From NCBI GenBank assembly GCA_027483505.1, contig JAIXUP010000087.1, positions 1 to 64,000 on the forward strand: a stretch of 64,000 bases of DNA. Reading direction: 5' to 3'. Positions 10,272-20,500 of this stretch are shown piece by piece. This DNA is from Hyphomicrobiales bacterium (GTDB lineage: Bacteria > Pseudomonadota > Alphaproteobacteria > Rhizobiales > Beijerinckiaceae). Position 1 is the stretch's first letter. Every line of letters begins with the position of its first letter. The translations under genes and the position numbers were made by a program. Below the pieces are notes generated by a model. The model saw only the letters and a program-made list of their open reading frames with translations. It ran no database searches and was not told the origin of the DNA.

Positions 10272-10568
10272 TCAGAACGAGGATTCGACGACCCGGCAGC
10301 CCGACCCCTTGCGGCGGCAAGCGTTGAGCGCCCCATTCTGGGCTCCGACAAGGCTTGACGCGCCCCAATAGGACCCGCAGCCGCCGCCGGAGGTGACTGC
10401 AAACGCTTTTGGGCCGCGCTTGGCGCGGTAGTTGGCGTAAACGCGCTGACAGGCCCGGCTAAGCTGCTGGGCCTCTGCCGACTGGTTGAAGCCGACTGGC
10501 TCCATCGGGGCCACAGCAGCGAGCGCAAGCCCGAGAAGACCGGGCAACAGGAGTTTTCTCATCATCAT
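10272..10568 (-). CDS. Small secreted cysteine-containing protein
   Basis: 98 residues starting at the first of three consecutive ATG codons (10568, 10565, 10562). A signal peptide is evident (RKLLLPGLLGLALAAVAP), with possible cleavage near SAEA. The mature domain, about 65 residues, has Cys at SRACQRV, GGCGS, NACRR and SGCRVV, four cysteines that may form two disulfides. The C-terminal pattern A-x-x-AL-x-x-C-x(5)-C-x-VV resembles the end of DUF4189-type domains of rhizobial secreted proteins, but this is only a visual resemblance. It lies downstream of the AraC gene (101-base gap, same strand) and convergent with the HAD gene. Confidence 0.62.
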   Translation of the reverse strand: MMMRKLLLPGLLGLALAAVAPMEPVGFNQSAEAQQLSRACQRVYANYRAKRGPKAFAVTSGGGCGSYWGASSLVGAQNGALNACRRKGSGCRVVESSF

Positions 10569-10669
10569 TTGGCTTTCAACAGCAAGATTCAACGCCGCAA
10601 CATCGTAAAATGAGAACAAGCTGGCAGGGGAGTCAACTCCTTCCGATGGATGTCCGGGCGCTGCCACGA

Positions 10670-11533
10670 TCAGCCCGTCCGAGATCGATACTGTTTGGGT
10701 GTATGACCGGTCGTCCGCTTGAAAAGACGGTTCAGGTGCGCCTGATCGTGAAAGCCACATAGCGCCGCGATCTTGTCGATCGGTATCGACGAGTTTCGCA
10801 GCAGATGCCCGGCCTTGGCGATGCGCCGGCCAACGATGTAGGCGTGCGGCGAGCGCCCGGTACTTTTCGCGAAGGCCCGCGAGAAGTGCGCGATGCTGAG
10901 GCCTGCCTCCCGCGCCAGAATGGCGACGGATAGGCGCCTGTCGAGATTCGCGGCCAGAAAGTCAAGGACCCGAACCAGTTTGGCCGTCGCGATGCGTCCG
11001 GCAAGGTCGCGCCTCGGAGTTGGAACGTCGGAGTAGTTGCTTGCAAGGTGGATTGCCGTCTCGCGGGCAAGAACCGCGATCATCTCGGCGTCGAGCGGCT
11101 GGTGACCGGTCACCGCTTCGGACAGAAGGTAAGCCACGCCGCGAAGGTCCTGATCCCCATCGAAGGCCGCCGCCTGGAATGAAACCGGGTTCACGCCGAG
11201 TGCGGACTCAGCAAGGCGGCTGACGAATGCCGCGTCGATGAGCAACTTCCTGAAGCGCTGCGGTATGCCAGGATTGCAAGTGAATGACTGTCCGGCTGGC
11301 ACCAGGATGATTGGCGCAGCCAGATGGATTGTCTCAAGTTCAGCGCCGCCGATGATGATAGCGCCGCCGATCGGCTGATCCCAGAACAGCACGGAGTGGC
11401 GGGTCGCGATGGCAGGCCACCCGATTGCCGAGCCCGCTTTGGTGAAGCGGACCTCGACCGTGATGTCCGGCCAGCCAAGGGGAGCGCTCGATACCAGCAA
11501 GGACGCCTCTGCACGGGGGGGAAAGTCGTTCAC
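10670..11533 (-). CDS. AraC-family transcriptional regulator
   Basis: 287 residues. The C-terminal ~100 residues contain the two helix-turn-helix units of AraC/XylS proteins: LSVAILAREAGLSIAHFSRAF for the first, and IAALCGFHDQAHLNRLFKR followed by TGHTPKQYR for the second. The N-terminal ~170 residues look like a cupin-type ligand domain (FWDQPIGGA, APIILVPAGQ). The effector is unknown. The gene is transcribed away from a secreted alpha/beta hydrolase gene, with a 201-base shared intergenic region, so that hydrolase is the most probable target. Confidence 0.9.
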   Translation of the reverse strand: MNDFPPRAEASLLVSSAPLGWPDITVEVRFTKAGSAIGWPAIATRHSVLFWDQPIGGAIIIGGAELETIHLAAPIILVPAGQSFTCNPGIPQRFRKLLIDAAFVSRLAESALGVNPVSFQAAAFDGDQDLRGVAYLLSEAVTGHQPLDAEMIAVLARETAIHLASNYSDVPTPRRDLAGRIATAKLVRVLDFLAANLDRRLSVAILAREAGLSIAHFSRAFAKSTGRSPHAYIVGRRIAKAGHLLRNSSIPIDKIAALCGFHDQAHLNRLFKRTTGHTPKQYRSRTG

Positions 11534-11734
11534 CTAAGCCTCCACCGCGTGCTGAGTTCCGTCCGTTTCGGTGCCGCTAACAATGCCGGCAGGGCCTCGG
11601 CAACGAATTTCATAAGAACAGCAGGAATGTGCAAAAGTTACGCAGTCCTGTCCAAGATAATCGCCATGATGCCTGACACCAAAACTTCTAAGCTTCACGA
11701 AAGGAAACACGATCAAGGCAGCCGGAGCGGGTCC

Positions 11735-12631
11735 ATGAGCATGATATCCAGACTGGCTTTGGCTCACATGAAGCTGATTGTCCTGCTGGTGATGGCGACT
11801 GTCACACCCGCTCTCGTTCACGCTCAGGGAGGTCCCATGTCAGGAAGCGCGTCATTCCAGTTCTCGTCCGACGGATACACCATTGCCGCGGTGAAGGCCG
11901 GAAGTGGTCCGGCTGTGGTTATTGTGCACGGGCTTGGAGGCAGAAAGGAAGACTTCGGGGGCGTGATCTCTGAACTCCAGGCGTCCCATACGGTTTATGC
12001 CTTCGACATGCTCGGCTTCGGCCAGTCGGCGCGTACGAGCCCATCGGTCGGCATCAACCGGCAGGCTGACGTCGTCGCCGCCCTGATGGCTGCAGAAAAC
12101 ATCGACCGGGCGGTGATTGTCGGCAATTCACTGGGCGGCTGGGTTGCCGCCACCTTTGCCGCGCGACATCCAAAGAAGGTCGCAAAGCTCGTGCTTGTCG
12201 ATGTCGCAGGCCTGAAAGTGACGCTCGGTGGGCCTCCACCGGTGAACTTCACCCCCGACACCGTCGAGGAAATGCAGAAACTGCTTCAGACCGTGATTGC
12301 CTCATCCTTCGCCCACAGCACCGAATTTGCGGCGAAAGCCCTTGCGGACTTCAAGGCTGGAGGGGAGGCGGCCACAATCGGAAAACTGTTCGCCGGCTTT
12401 GCCGATCCCGCCAACAAGGATCGCGTTCTGGACGAGATATTGCCTGAGATCGTCGCTCCGACGCTGGTCGTCTGGGGCGCGAAGGACGGGCTGTTCCCGG
12501 TCGTGCTGGCGGATGTCGTCCTTGCCGGGCTAAAGGACGGACGGAAGGTCATCATGGACGATGCAAGCCATTTCCCGCAGATCGACAGTCCCAAAACGTT
12601 CGCGGCGCTGATAAGGGATTTCGCGCGTTGA
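11735..12631 (+). CDS. Secreted alpha/beta-fold hydrolase
   Basis: 298 residues from ATG 11735, supported by GGAG seven bases upstream and by the signal peptide it creates (LIVLLVMATVTPALVHA, cleavage before QGG). The catalytic triad of the fold is visible: oxyanion loop VIVHGLGGRKEDF, nucleophile elbow VGNSLGGW, acid in VVWGAKDGLFP, and histidine in DASHFPQID. This is the MhpC-like family that includes esterases, haloperoxidases and C-C hydrolases; the export signal makes a periplasmic or secreted esterase likely. It is divergent from an AraC-type regulator, suggesting inducible expression. Upstream in-frame codons to 11324 lie over the antisense AraC gene and are not part of it. Confidence 0.85.
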   Translation: MSMISRLALAHMKLIVLLVMATVTPALVHAQGGPMSGSASFQFSSDGYTIAAVKAGSGPAVVIVHGLGGRKEDFGGVISELQASHTVYAFDMLGFGQSARTSPSVGINRQADVVAALMAAENIDRAVIVGNSLGGWVAATFAARHPKKVAKLVLVDVAGLKVTLGGPPPVNFTPDTVEEMQKLLQTVIASSFAHSTEFAAKALADFKAGGEAATIGKLFAGFADPANKDRVLDEILPEIVAPTLVVWGAKDGLFPVVLADVVLAGLKDGRKVIMDDASHFPQIDSPKTFAALIRDFAR

Positions 12632-12715
12632 GGGGATGAGCGCAGCCGATGTGCTCTCCCATATGCAGGGCGGCGCCACTTCCCATCCGCCCGCGCGCGC
12701 GCTAACGCTTGCATC

Positions 12716-13216
12716 ATGACACGCACAGCGCTTTACACCGGCTCGTTTGATCCCGTCACCAACGGCCATGTCGATGTGGTCAGGCAGGCCTGCCGGATGG
12801 TCGATCGTCTTGTGGTGGCGATCGGGGTTCATCCGGGCAAGGCGCCGCTGTTCAGCGCGGAGGAGCGTGCCGAGATGCTGCGCGAGGTCTGCGGACCGGT
12901 CGCACGCGTCGAACAGGCGACCCTCGAGGTCGTGACCTTCGATGACCTTGCCGTCAACGCCGCGCACAGGGCAGGGGCCACGATGATGATCCGCGGGCTT
13001 CGTGACGGAACCGACCTCGACTACGAAATGCAGATGGCGGGCATGAACGGCGTGATGTCGCCTGACCTGCTCACGGTTTTCCTGCCGGCCTCGCCGCGCG
13101 TGCGCCCTGTCACAGCGACGCTGGTCCGCCAGATCGCGGCCATGGGCGGGGATATCTCGCAGTTCGTTCCCGAGGCGGTCGCGCGGCGGCTGACTCAACG
13201 CTTTTCGAAGCCATAG
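12716..13216 (+). CDS. coaD: Phosphopantetheine adenylyltransferase
   Basis: 166 residues, the normal length for bacterial PPAT. It makes dephospho-CoA from 4'-phosphopantetheine and ATP, the penultimate step of coenzyme A synthesis. The nucleotidyltransferase signature is at the N-terminus, [15 protein letters not shown], containing the (T/H)xGH motif. The loop [14 protein letters not shown] and the C-terminal SQFVPEAV are typical of CoaD. In many Rhizobiales coaD lies next to gyrA; here about 8 kb of accessory genes separates them. Confidence 0.96.
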   Translation: MTRTALYTGSFDPVTNGHVDVVRQACRMVDRLVVAIGVHPGKAPLFSAEERAEMLREVCGPVARVEQATLEVVTFDDLAVNAAHRAGATMMIRGLRDGTDLDYEMQMAGMNGVMSPDLLTVFLPASPRVRPVTATLVRQIAAMGGDISQFVPEAVARRLTQRFSKP

Positions 13217-13319
13217 CAATCCAAGCTTGCATTTTCGGCCTGTGAATGGTGTCAGTCGCTGGGTCGTGAGCTGATCCGACTCGCGATCGCCATCATGCCG
13301 CGCTGCAAACAGGGTTCCC

Positions 13320-14648
13320 ATGCGTCTGTCCCGCTATTTCCTGCCCATCCTGCGTGACACCCCCAAGGAAGCGGAGATCGTCTCCCATCGCCTGATGCTG
13401 CGCGCCGGGATGATCCGCCAGCAGGCGGCGGGGAGCTACACGCTGCTGCCGCTCGGCCTGCGCGTGCTGAACAAGATCAACGCCGTCATCCGCGAAGAAC
13501 AGAACCGCTCCGGCGCGGTCGAACTCCTGATGCCGACCATCCAGTCAGCCGATCTCTGGCGCGAGAGCGGCCGTTATGACGCCTACGGCAAGGAAATGCT
13601 GCGCATCCGTGACCGGCATGACCGCGAGATCCTGTTCGGACCGACCAATGAGGAAATGATCACCGAGATCTTCCGGTCCTATGTGAAGTCCTACAAGGAA
13701 CTGCCGCTGAACCTGTACCATATACAGTGGAAGTTCCGCGACGAGGTGCGCCCGCGCTTCGGCGTGATGCGGGGCCGCGAGTTCCTGATGAAGGACGCCT
13801 ATTCCTTCGATCTCGACAAGGCTGGCGCAGTCCATGCCTACAATAAGATGTTCGTGGCCTATCTGCGCACCTTCGAGCGCCTCGGCCTCAAGGCGGTTCC
13901 CATGCGGGCCGACACCGGTCCTATCGGCGGTGATCTCAGCCATGAGTTCATCATCCTGGCCTCGACGGGCGAAAGCGAAGTCTTCTGCCACCGCGACTTC
14001 CTCGATTTCGCCGTGCCGCCTGCCGACACGAATTTCGAGGACATCGCGGGTCTGCAGGCCATCGTCGACCGTTGGACATCGCTCTACGCGGCCACGTCCG
14101 AGATGCACGACGAAGCTGCCTACGCAGCCATTCCCGACGCATCGCGGGTGTCAGCGCGCGGCATCGAGGTTGGCCACATTTTCTACTTCGGCACCAAGTA
14201 CTCCGAACCCATGGGCGCGACGGTCGCAGGCCCGGACGGCAAGGACACGCATGTGCACATGGGCTCCTACGGCATCGGTCCGACGCGGTTGATCGCAGCC
14301 CTTATCGAAGCCAATCATGACGAGGCAGGCATCATCTGGCCCGATGCGATCGCGCCCTTCACGGTGTCGCTGCTCAACCTGAAAACCGGCGACGCCGGCA
14401 CGGAAGCCGCCTGCGACGAACTCTATGCCGCACTGACGAAGGCGGGCGTGGATGTGCTGTACGACGACCGCGACGAGCGTCCGGGCGCCAAGTTTGTCGT
14501 CAACGACCTGATCGGCTCGCCCTGGCAGCTGATCGTCGGGCCCAAGAGCCTCGCGGAGGGCAAGATCGAGCTCAAGCGTCGCCGGACCGGCGAACGCGAG
14601 GTGCTGACGCCGGCTGCCGCGCTCGACAGGCTGATTGGCAAGGCATGA
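13320..14648 (+). CDS. proS: Prolyl-tRNA synthetase, short alphaproteobacterial form
   Basis: 442 residues, against about 570 for E. coli ProS. It charges tRNA-Pro with proline. Class II motifs are visible: motif 2 [20 protein letters not shown], motif 3 [16 protein letters not shown], then the anticodon-binding domain ([26 protein letters not shown]). The ~180-residue editing insertion between motifs 2 and 3 is absent, as in other alphaproteobacteria; a free-standing deacylase elsewhere in the genome would be expected to clear Ala-tRNA-Pro. It ends eight bases before lolC/E, so the two are probably one transcript. Confidence 0.97.
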   Translation: MRLSRYFLPILRDTPKEAEIVSHRLMLRAGMIRQQAAGSYTLLPLGLRVLNKINAVIREEQNRSGAVELLMPTIQSADLWRESGRYDAYGKEMLRIRDRHDREILFGPTNEEMITEIFRSYVKSYKELPLNLYHIQWKFRDEVRPRFGVMRGREFLMKDAYSFDLDKAGAVHAYNKMFVAYLRTFERLGLKAVPMRADTGPIGGDLSHEFIILASTGESEVFCHRDFLDFAVPPADTNFEDIAGLQAIVDRWTSLYAATSEMHDEAAYAAIPDASRVSARGIEVGHIFYFGTKYSEPMGATVAGPDGKDTHVHMGSYGIGPTRLIAALIEANHDEAGIIWPDAIAPFTVSLLNLKTGDAGTEAACDELYAALTKAGVDVLYDDRDERPGAKFVVNDLIGSPWQLIVGPKSLAEGKIELKRRRTGEREVLTPAAALDRLIGKA

Positions 14649-14655
14649 GCCGGCC

Positions 14656-15927
14656 ATGAGCGACACTGCGGCGGACACGCGGCCCTTCGCCCGCTTCGAG
14701 TGGATGCTGGCGTCGCGCTATCTGCGCACACGGCGGCGCGAGGGCTTTGTCTCGGTTATCGCCGGCTTTTCCTTCCTCGGCATCATGCTGGGCGTCGCCA
14801 CGCTGATCATCGTGCTGTCGGTGATGAACGGCTTCCGCAAGGAGTTGCTCGACAAGATCGTCGGCGTGAACGGCCATATCTTCCTGACCCCGATCGAACG
14901 CCCCCTCGACGACTACCGCGAAGTGGCCGACAAGCTCATGGCCGTACCCGGCGTCAAGCTGGCGATCCCGATGGTGGAGGGGCAGGCGCTGGCCTCGTCG
15001 CAGTATGGCAACAGCGGCGTGCTCGTGCGCGGGATGCGTGAAGCCGACATCAAGCGCATTTCCTTCATTGCCGGCAACATCAAGCAGGGAACGCTCGACG
15101 GCTTCGACGCGGCCGCCGGCATCGCCATCGGCGAGCGCCTGGCGCAGACGCTGTCGATCAGGGCAGGCGACACGCTGACCGTGATCAGCCCGCGCGGCGC
15201 GGCGACGCCGTTCGGCACGATGCCTCGCATCAAGGCCTATCCCGTTGTGGCCGTGTTCGAGATCGGCATGTCGGAGTTCGATGGAACCTTCGCCTTCATG
15301 CCGCTGGGCGAGGCGCAGGCCTATTTCAACCGCGACGACGACGTGAACGTGATCGAGGTCTTCATCGAGAACGCCGACCGGACCCAGAACGTGAGGGACG
15401 CGATCGAGGCCAACGCGCCCCGTCCGCTGGTGCTGACCGATTGGCGGCAGCGCAACCGGACCTTCTTCTCGGCGCTCGAGGTCGAGCGCAATGTGATGTT
15501 CCTGATCCTGATGCTGATTGTGCTGGTCGCGGCCCTGAACATCGTCTCGGGCCTGATCATGCTGGTGAAGGACAAAAGCTCGGACATTGCGATCCTGCGC
15601 ACCATGGGTGCCACCAGCGGCTCGATCCTCCGGATTTTCCTGATTACCGGTGCGTCGATCGGGGTTGTCGGCACCCTCGCGGGTTTTGGGCTCGGCCTTT
15701 TCATCTGCGCCAACATCCAGGCGATCCAGCAGTTCGCCTCCCGGATCAGCGGCACGCAGCTATGGGACCCGACCGTCCGTTTCCTGACAGAGATTCCGGC
15801 GGAGACCAATCCGACCGAGGTCGCCGCCGTCGTGGGGATGGCGCTGGTGCTCTCGCTTCTGGCCACGCTCTACCCGGCTTGGCGCGCCGCGAAGCTCGAT
15901 CCCGTCGAAGCGCTGCGGTACGGGTGA
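14656..15927 (+). CDS. lolC: Lipoprotein-releasing ABC transporter permease, LolC/LolE (LolF-like) subunit
   Basis: 423 residues from ATG 14656; the TTG eight codons upstream would overlap proS. An N-terminal transmembrane helix (GFSFLGIMLGVATLIIVLSV), a periplasmic domain of about 220 residues, then three helices near residues 280-400 make the LolC/E topology. MNGFRKELLDKI and the C-terminal ATLYPAWRAAKLDPVEALRYG are family hallmarks. With LolD it extracts outer-membrane lipoproteins from the inner membrane and hands them to LolA. Only one permease gene lies here, as in species whose single permease (LolF) acts as a homodimer, but a second copy elsewhere cannot be excluded. lolD follows after six bases. 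Confidence 0.93.
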   Translation: MSDTAADTRPFARFEWMLASRYLRTRRREGFVSVIAGFSFLGIMLGVATLIIVLSVMNGFRKELLDKIVGVNGHIFLTPIERPLDDYREVADKLMAVPGVKLAIPMVEGQALASSQYGNSGVLVRGMREADIKRISFIAGNIKQGTLDGFDAAAGIAIGERLAQTLSIRAGDTLTVISPRGAATPFGTMPRIKAYPVVAVFEIGMSEFDGTFAFMPLGEAQAYFNRDDDVNVIEVFIENADRTQNVRDAIEANAPRPLVLTDWRQRNRTFFSALEVERNVMFLILMLIVLVAALNIVSGLIMLVKDKSSDIAILRTMGATSGSILRIFLITGASIGVVGTLAGFGLGLFICANIQAIQQFASRISGTQLWDPTVRFLTEIPAETNPTEVAAVVGMALVLSLLATLYPAWRAAKLDPVEALRYG

Positions 15928-15933
15928 GCGATC

Positions 15934-16626
15934 ATGGCCGAGCCGATCACGCCAGCCCTGTTCCTGTCCAAGGTCGACCGCAGCTACCAGCAAAGCGGCG
16001 GCTCGCTGGACATTCTCAAGAAGGCCGACTTCGCCATCTGGCCGGGCGAGCTCGTCGCGCTGGTGGCGCCGTCAGGCACCGGCAAGTCGACCCTTCTGCA
16101 TGTGGCCGGCCTGCTCGAACATCCCGATGCCGGCGAGGTCTTCATCGGCGGGACCGCGACCGCCAAGCTTGACGACGCCGCGCGCACGCGCCTCCGCCGC
16201 ACAGAGATCGGCTTCGTCTACCAGTTTCACCATCTCCTGCCCGAGTTTTCCGCGCTGGAGAATGTGGTCATGCCCCAGCTGATCCGCGGCCTCGGCAAGG
16301 CGGAGGCGAAAACGCGGGCGGCTGAACTGCTCGGCTTCCTCGGGCTCGGCGAGCGTCTGAAGCATCGGCCCGGTGAATTGTCCGGCGGCGAGCAGCAGCG
16401 CGTCGCCATTGCCCGCGCCGTCGCCAATGCGCCGCGCCTGCTGCTGGCCGATGAGCCGACCGGCAATCTCGATCCGGGCACCTCGAAGCACGTCTTCCGC
16501 ACGCTCACCTCGCTGGTGCGTGCCTCCGGCCTCGCGGCCTTGATCGCCACGCACAATCTGGAGCTTGCCGGCCAGATGGACCGCCGGGTCACGATCAAGG
16601 GCGGGCAGGTGGTCAATCTGGATTGA
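15934..16626 (+). CDS. lolD: Lipoprotein-releasing system ATP-binding protein LolD
   Basis: 230 residues, one ABC domain. Walker A PSGTGKST, signature [14 protein letters not shown], Walker [14 protein letters not shown]-loop IATHNLEL. The combination DEPTGNLD and [18 protein letters not shown] is typical of the LolD/MacB/FtsE branch, and the position six bases after lolC/E fixes it as LolD. It powers lipoprotein release from the inner membrane. An imperfect hairpin lies just after its stop. Confidence 0.96.
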   Translation: MAEPITPALFLSKVDRSYQQSGGSLDILKKADFAIWPGELVALVAPSGTGKSTLLHVAGLLEHPDAGEVFIGGTATAKLDDAARTRLRRTEIGFVYQFHHLLPEFSALENVVMPQLIRGLGKAEAKTRAAELLGFLGLGERLKHRPGELSGGEQQRVAIARAVANAPRLLLADEPTGNLDPGTSKHVFRTLTSLVRASGLAALIATHNLELAGQMDRRVTIKGGQVVNLD

Positions 16627-16631
16627 GCCGA

Positions 16632-16660
16632 TCGCCGTTGCGGGGAGCCGCAACCGGCGA
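16632..16660 (+). other. Imperfect hairpin after lolD
   Basis: Twelve paired bases with one bulge (TCGCCGTTGCGG, loop GGAG, CCGCAACCGGCGA) begin six bases after the lolD stop. No T-run follows, so it is at best a weak terminator or an mRNA-end stabiliser. Confidence 0.35.
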
Positions 16661-16757
16661 GGAACTCCACGGGTTGAACATCCGCGCTGACCGTAGTTTC
16701 CCGAGGCTTGCGCCAGGACCTCCGACGCGCTGATCTCAAGACGGAGCGGATGAGCAC

Positions 16758-17228
16758 ATGCATTCCTTGTCGGTCAGGTTCGGGCACGTCATGCGGCGAT
16801 GGATGATGGCGGCAACATTCGGAGCCGTGCTGTCCGGCTGTGCGCCAGCCGTGCTGACCTCGACGACGGTCGGCGGCAACGGGAAAAAGAGCTACTTTGA
16901 CGCTGTTGCTTATGGAGCATCTGCCGAGGACTCGAGTCGCATTTCTGCTTCGCTTCGGCGTTTCATCTTAGAACGCGGCGACAATCGTCCCGAGCGGCTC
17001 AGGCAACTGGTTGCGGAAGCCGGCGGCCAATGCCGGGATACCGCTGCGGGGACCAGCTGCGTGATCAATCGTGAGTATGTCAATCGTGGCTGCTTTCGAG
17101 GGGAATGCAGCACAGCGCTCAGGCGATGGGATCTGTCCATCAGCTGGCCCCGGACAAGTTCCGAAACGGTTGATCCCGTCGTTCGCATGGTCGTCAAACC
17201 CACAACGATGCTGCCATCCTCGCGGTAG
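16758..17228 (+). CDS. Putative lipoprotein, unknown function
   Basis: 156 residues with a lipobox LSGC (cysteine at residue 28 from this start), preceded by a basic, hydrophobic stretch RRWMMAATFGAV, so it should be lipidated and membrane-anchored. The start may instead be the ATG at 16791, which leaves a shorter but still valid lipoprotein signal; 16758 is favoured by GGAG eleven bases upstream. The mature part contains an evenly spaced cysteine set (GGQCRD, TSCVINR, RGCFRGEC) and ends with beta-like DLSISWPR and VVRMVVKP. No family recognised. It follows lolD, whose product sorts lipoproteins, by 131 bases. Confidence 0.65.
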   Translation: MHSLSVRFGHVMRRWMMAATFGAVLSGCAPAVLTSTTVGGNGKKSYFDAVAYGASAEDSSRISASLRRFILERGDNRPERLRQLVAEAGGQCRDTAAGTSCVINREYVNRGCFRGECSTALRRWDLSISWPRTSSETVDPVVRMVVKPTTMLPSSR

Positions 17229-17355
17229 GCGGCACCGCGAAGGTGGAAAGCAGCTCGCGCTTCTGCCGATGGCCCATGCTTGCGCCATCACGATGCCCAG
17301 CTCAAGGACGGCGCGGGCGCATTAACCCTGACCCAATCAACGCCAAAAAGCGTGT

Positions 17356-17384
17356 TTGACAAGAGAACAAAACAGATACATAAA
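17356..17384 (+). promoter_or_regulatory. Candidate sigma-70-type promoter before the small ORF/dnaE
   Basis: TTGACA at 17356-17361, a 17-base spacer and CATAAA at 17379-17384, in an A-rich stretch that stands out from its GC-rich surroundings. It lies 30 bases before the ATG of a 34-codon ORF and about 210 bases before dnaE. The -35 box is perfect; the -10 box matches four of six positions. Confidence 0.5.
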
Positions 17385-17413
17385 CGGACATAACAAAAAC
17401 ATGGAGTTGAGTC

Positions 17414-17518
17414 ATGACCCGTCGTCTTGTTGTTGGCGTCACCGAACTGGCGTCCCTCGGCACCTTCATCGTGATGATCCTGACCTGGGCGGCGCTTTTG
17501 TCCAGCCCTGGGGTGTGA
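17414..17518 (+). CDS. Small single-pass membrane protein ORF, 34 residues
   Basis: ATG at 17414 to TGA at 17516-17518 gives a 34-residue peptide beginning MTRRLVVGV. A GGAG ribosome site sits seven bases upstream, and a good promoter candidate lies 30 bases upstream. After a basic N-terminus (two arginines) comes one hydrophobic helix, LGTFIVMILTWAALL, so it should span the inner membrane once with the N-terminus inside. It is shorter than most gene finders accept. It precedes dnaE by 74 bases on the same strand. Function unknown; conservation was not testable here. Confidence 0.5.
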   Translation: MTRRLVVGVTELASLGTFIVMILTWAALLSSPGV

Positions 17519-17592
17519 ACATCCCGGCATCGTGGAGCGCCGGGCCTCGACGCGCCGGTTGAGCGGCGCGATAACGGACCGGGGAGGGTCCG

Positions 17593-20500
17593 ATGCCCGT
17601 GATTCCAGACGATGTCGCCTTTGTGCATCTGCACGTGCATTCGAGCTATTCCTTGCTCGAAGGAGCGATGACGGTCGAGAAGCTCGCCAAGCTTGCGGTG
17701 GCCGACAGCCAGCCCGCCCTGGCCTTGACCGACACCAACAACCTGTTCGGGGCGCTTGAGTTCTCCGAGAAGCTTGCGGGCCTCGGCGTCCAGCCGATCG
17801 TCGGCATCCAGTTGAGCGTCGATTGCGCCGATGTGCAGGCCGATTCACGCCGCCTGCTGCAGGCCGCGCATCCGCACGTCGTGCTGCTGGCGGCGAGCGA
17901 GGCCGGATATGCGGGCCTTCTGGCGCTGGTGAGCGCGGCCTATATGCTGCCCGAGCTTGGAGCTCCGCCAGTCGTATCGCTCGATCTGCTGGCCGCGCAT
18001 GCGCAAGGCGTGATCGCGCTGACCGGCGGGCAGGATGGCCCGGTTGACTCAGCCTTGCGCGAGGGCCGGCATGAGCTCGCCGCCTCCCGTCTGGCGCGGC
18101 TGCACAAGACCTTCGGCGACCGGCTTTATGTCGAGATCCAGCGCCCGGCCCTGGGCGGGGGCCTTGAGACCGAGGCGGATCTGCTGGCGCTGGCCTATCA
18201 GCATGACCTGCCGATCGTCGCCGCGAACGTGCCCTTCTTCGGCAAGGCCGCCGATCACGAGGCGCATGACGCCCTGATGGCGATCGCGGCCGGACGCCTG
18301 ATGTCGGATGATGACCGGCGGCGCGTCAGCGAGGGCCAGTTCTTCGCCACGCGCGCCGAGATGGTCAAGCGCTTCGCCGACCTGCCGGAGGCTGCGGCCA
18401 CGACCGTTGAGGTTGCGATGCGCTGCGCCTGGCGTCCGGTCGTGCGCAAGCCGATCCTGCCGCGCTTCGAGACGGCCGACGGCCGCGGCGAGGCGGCGGA
18501 GTTGCGCGACCAGGCCGAGGCGGGCCTCAGCGAGCGGCTGGCGGCGCATGGGCCATCTGCCGGCTTCTCGGTCGACGACTACCGCAAGCGGCTGGATTTC
18601 GAGCTCTCCATCATCGAGCGGATGAATTTCCCCGGCTATTTCCTGATCGTGGCCGACTTCATCAAATGGGCCAAGAGCCAGGGCATTCCGGTCGGGCCGG
18701 GCCGCGGCTCGGGCGCGGGCTCGCTGGTCGCCTATGCGCTGACCATCACCGACGTCGACCCCCTGCGTTTCGGGCTGCTGTTCGAGCGCTTTCTCAACCC
18801 CGACCGCGTCTCGATGCCGGACTTCGACATCGACTTCTGCCAGGACCGGCGCGAGGAGGTGATCGACTACGTCAAGCGGCGCTATGGCGACGCGCGCGTC
18901 GCGCAGATCATCACCTTCGGCACGCTTCTGGCGCGCGGGGTGATGCGCGATGTCGGCCGCGTGCTGGAAATGCCCTATGGCCAGGTGGACAAGCTGACCA
19001 AGCTGGTGCCGCAGGCGCCGGGCAAGATCACGCCGCTCGCCGAGGCGATTTCCGGCGAGCCGAAGCTGCAGATGGCGGCGAAGGACGAGCCCATCGTCGG
19101 GCGCATGCTGGAGATCGCGCAGAAGCTGGAGGGGTTGCACCGGCACGCCTCGACCCATGCCGCCGGCGTGGTGATCGGCGACCGTCCGCTCGACCAGCTC
19201 GTGCCGATGTACCGCGATCCGCGCACCGGCGCGCGCGTCACGCAGTACAACATGAAGTGGGTGGAGCAGGCCGGGCTGGTCAAGTTCGACTTCCTGGGCC
19301 TGAAGACCCTGACCGTGTTGACCACGGCGGTCAGGCTGATCGCCCAGCGCGGCATCGAGGTGAAGCTCGACAGCCTGCCCTTTGACGATCCGAAAACCTA
19401 CGAGATGCTGGCGCGCGGCGAGACGGTCGGCGTGTTCCAGGTGGAAAGCGCGGGTATGAGGAAAGCGCTGGTCGAGATGAAGGCCGACCGCATCGAGGAC
19501 CTGATCGCGCTGGTGGCGCTCTACCGCCCCGGCCCGATGGACAACATCCCGACCTATTGCCGCCGGAAACTCGGGCAGGAGCAGGCGAGCTACATCCACC
19601 CCGCGCTGGAGCCCTACCTGTCGGAGACGCATGGCATCATCGTCTATCAGGAGCAGGTCATGCAGGTGGCCCAGGCGCTGTCGGGCTATTCGCTCGGCGA
19701 GGCGGACCTGCTGCGCCGCGCCATGGGCAAGAAGAACCAGAAGGAGATGGACCAGCAGCGCAAGCGCTTCGTCGAGGGCGCGGTCGAGCGTGCCATTCCC
19801 GAGGCGCTGGCCTCGGAGATCTTCGACCTCCTCGACAAGTTCGCCAACTACGGCTTCAACAAGAGCCACGCCGCCGCCTATGCCATCGTCTCCTACCAGA
19901 CGGCCTATCTGAAGGCGAATTACCCGGTCGAGTTCATGGCCGCGTCGATGACGCTGGACATGTCCAACACCGACAAGCTGTCCGAATTCCGGCGCGATGC
20001 GGAGCGCATGGGCATCACCGTCGAGCCGCCCTCGATCAACCGCTCAGGGGTGCATTTCGATGTGCGCGACGGCGTCATCCATTATGCGCTGGCGGCGATC
20101 CGGGGCGTCGGCGCCGAGGCGGTGGGCAGCATCGTGTCCGAGCGCGAGCGGGCAGGGCCGTTCCGCGATCTGGCGGATCTGGCCCGCCGGCTTGATCCGC
20201 GCCGCATCAACAAGCGGACGCTGGAGGCGTTGATCGCGGCGGGGGCGCTCGATGCGCTGGAGCCGGACCGCGCCCGCGCCACAGCAGCCATCGACGGCAT
20301 CATGGCGCTGGCGCAGCGCACGCGCGAGGCGGCGGAGGGCGGCCAGAACGAGCTGTTCGGCATGGGCGCGGTCGATGCGCTGGTCATCCCGGCCACGCAG
20401 CCCTGGCTGGCGTCGGAGAAGCTGCAGAAGGAGCACGCGGCGGTCGGCTTCTTCCTCACCGGCCATCCGCTCGATGATTATCAGTCGGTGCTGACGCGCA

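Noticed and set aside
18049-19869. 606-codon minus-strand frame opposite dnaE
   Set aside because: Antisense shadow with His/Arg/Gly bias and no motif.
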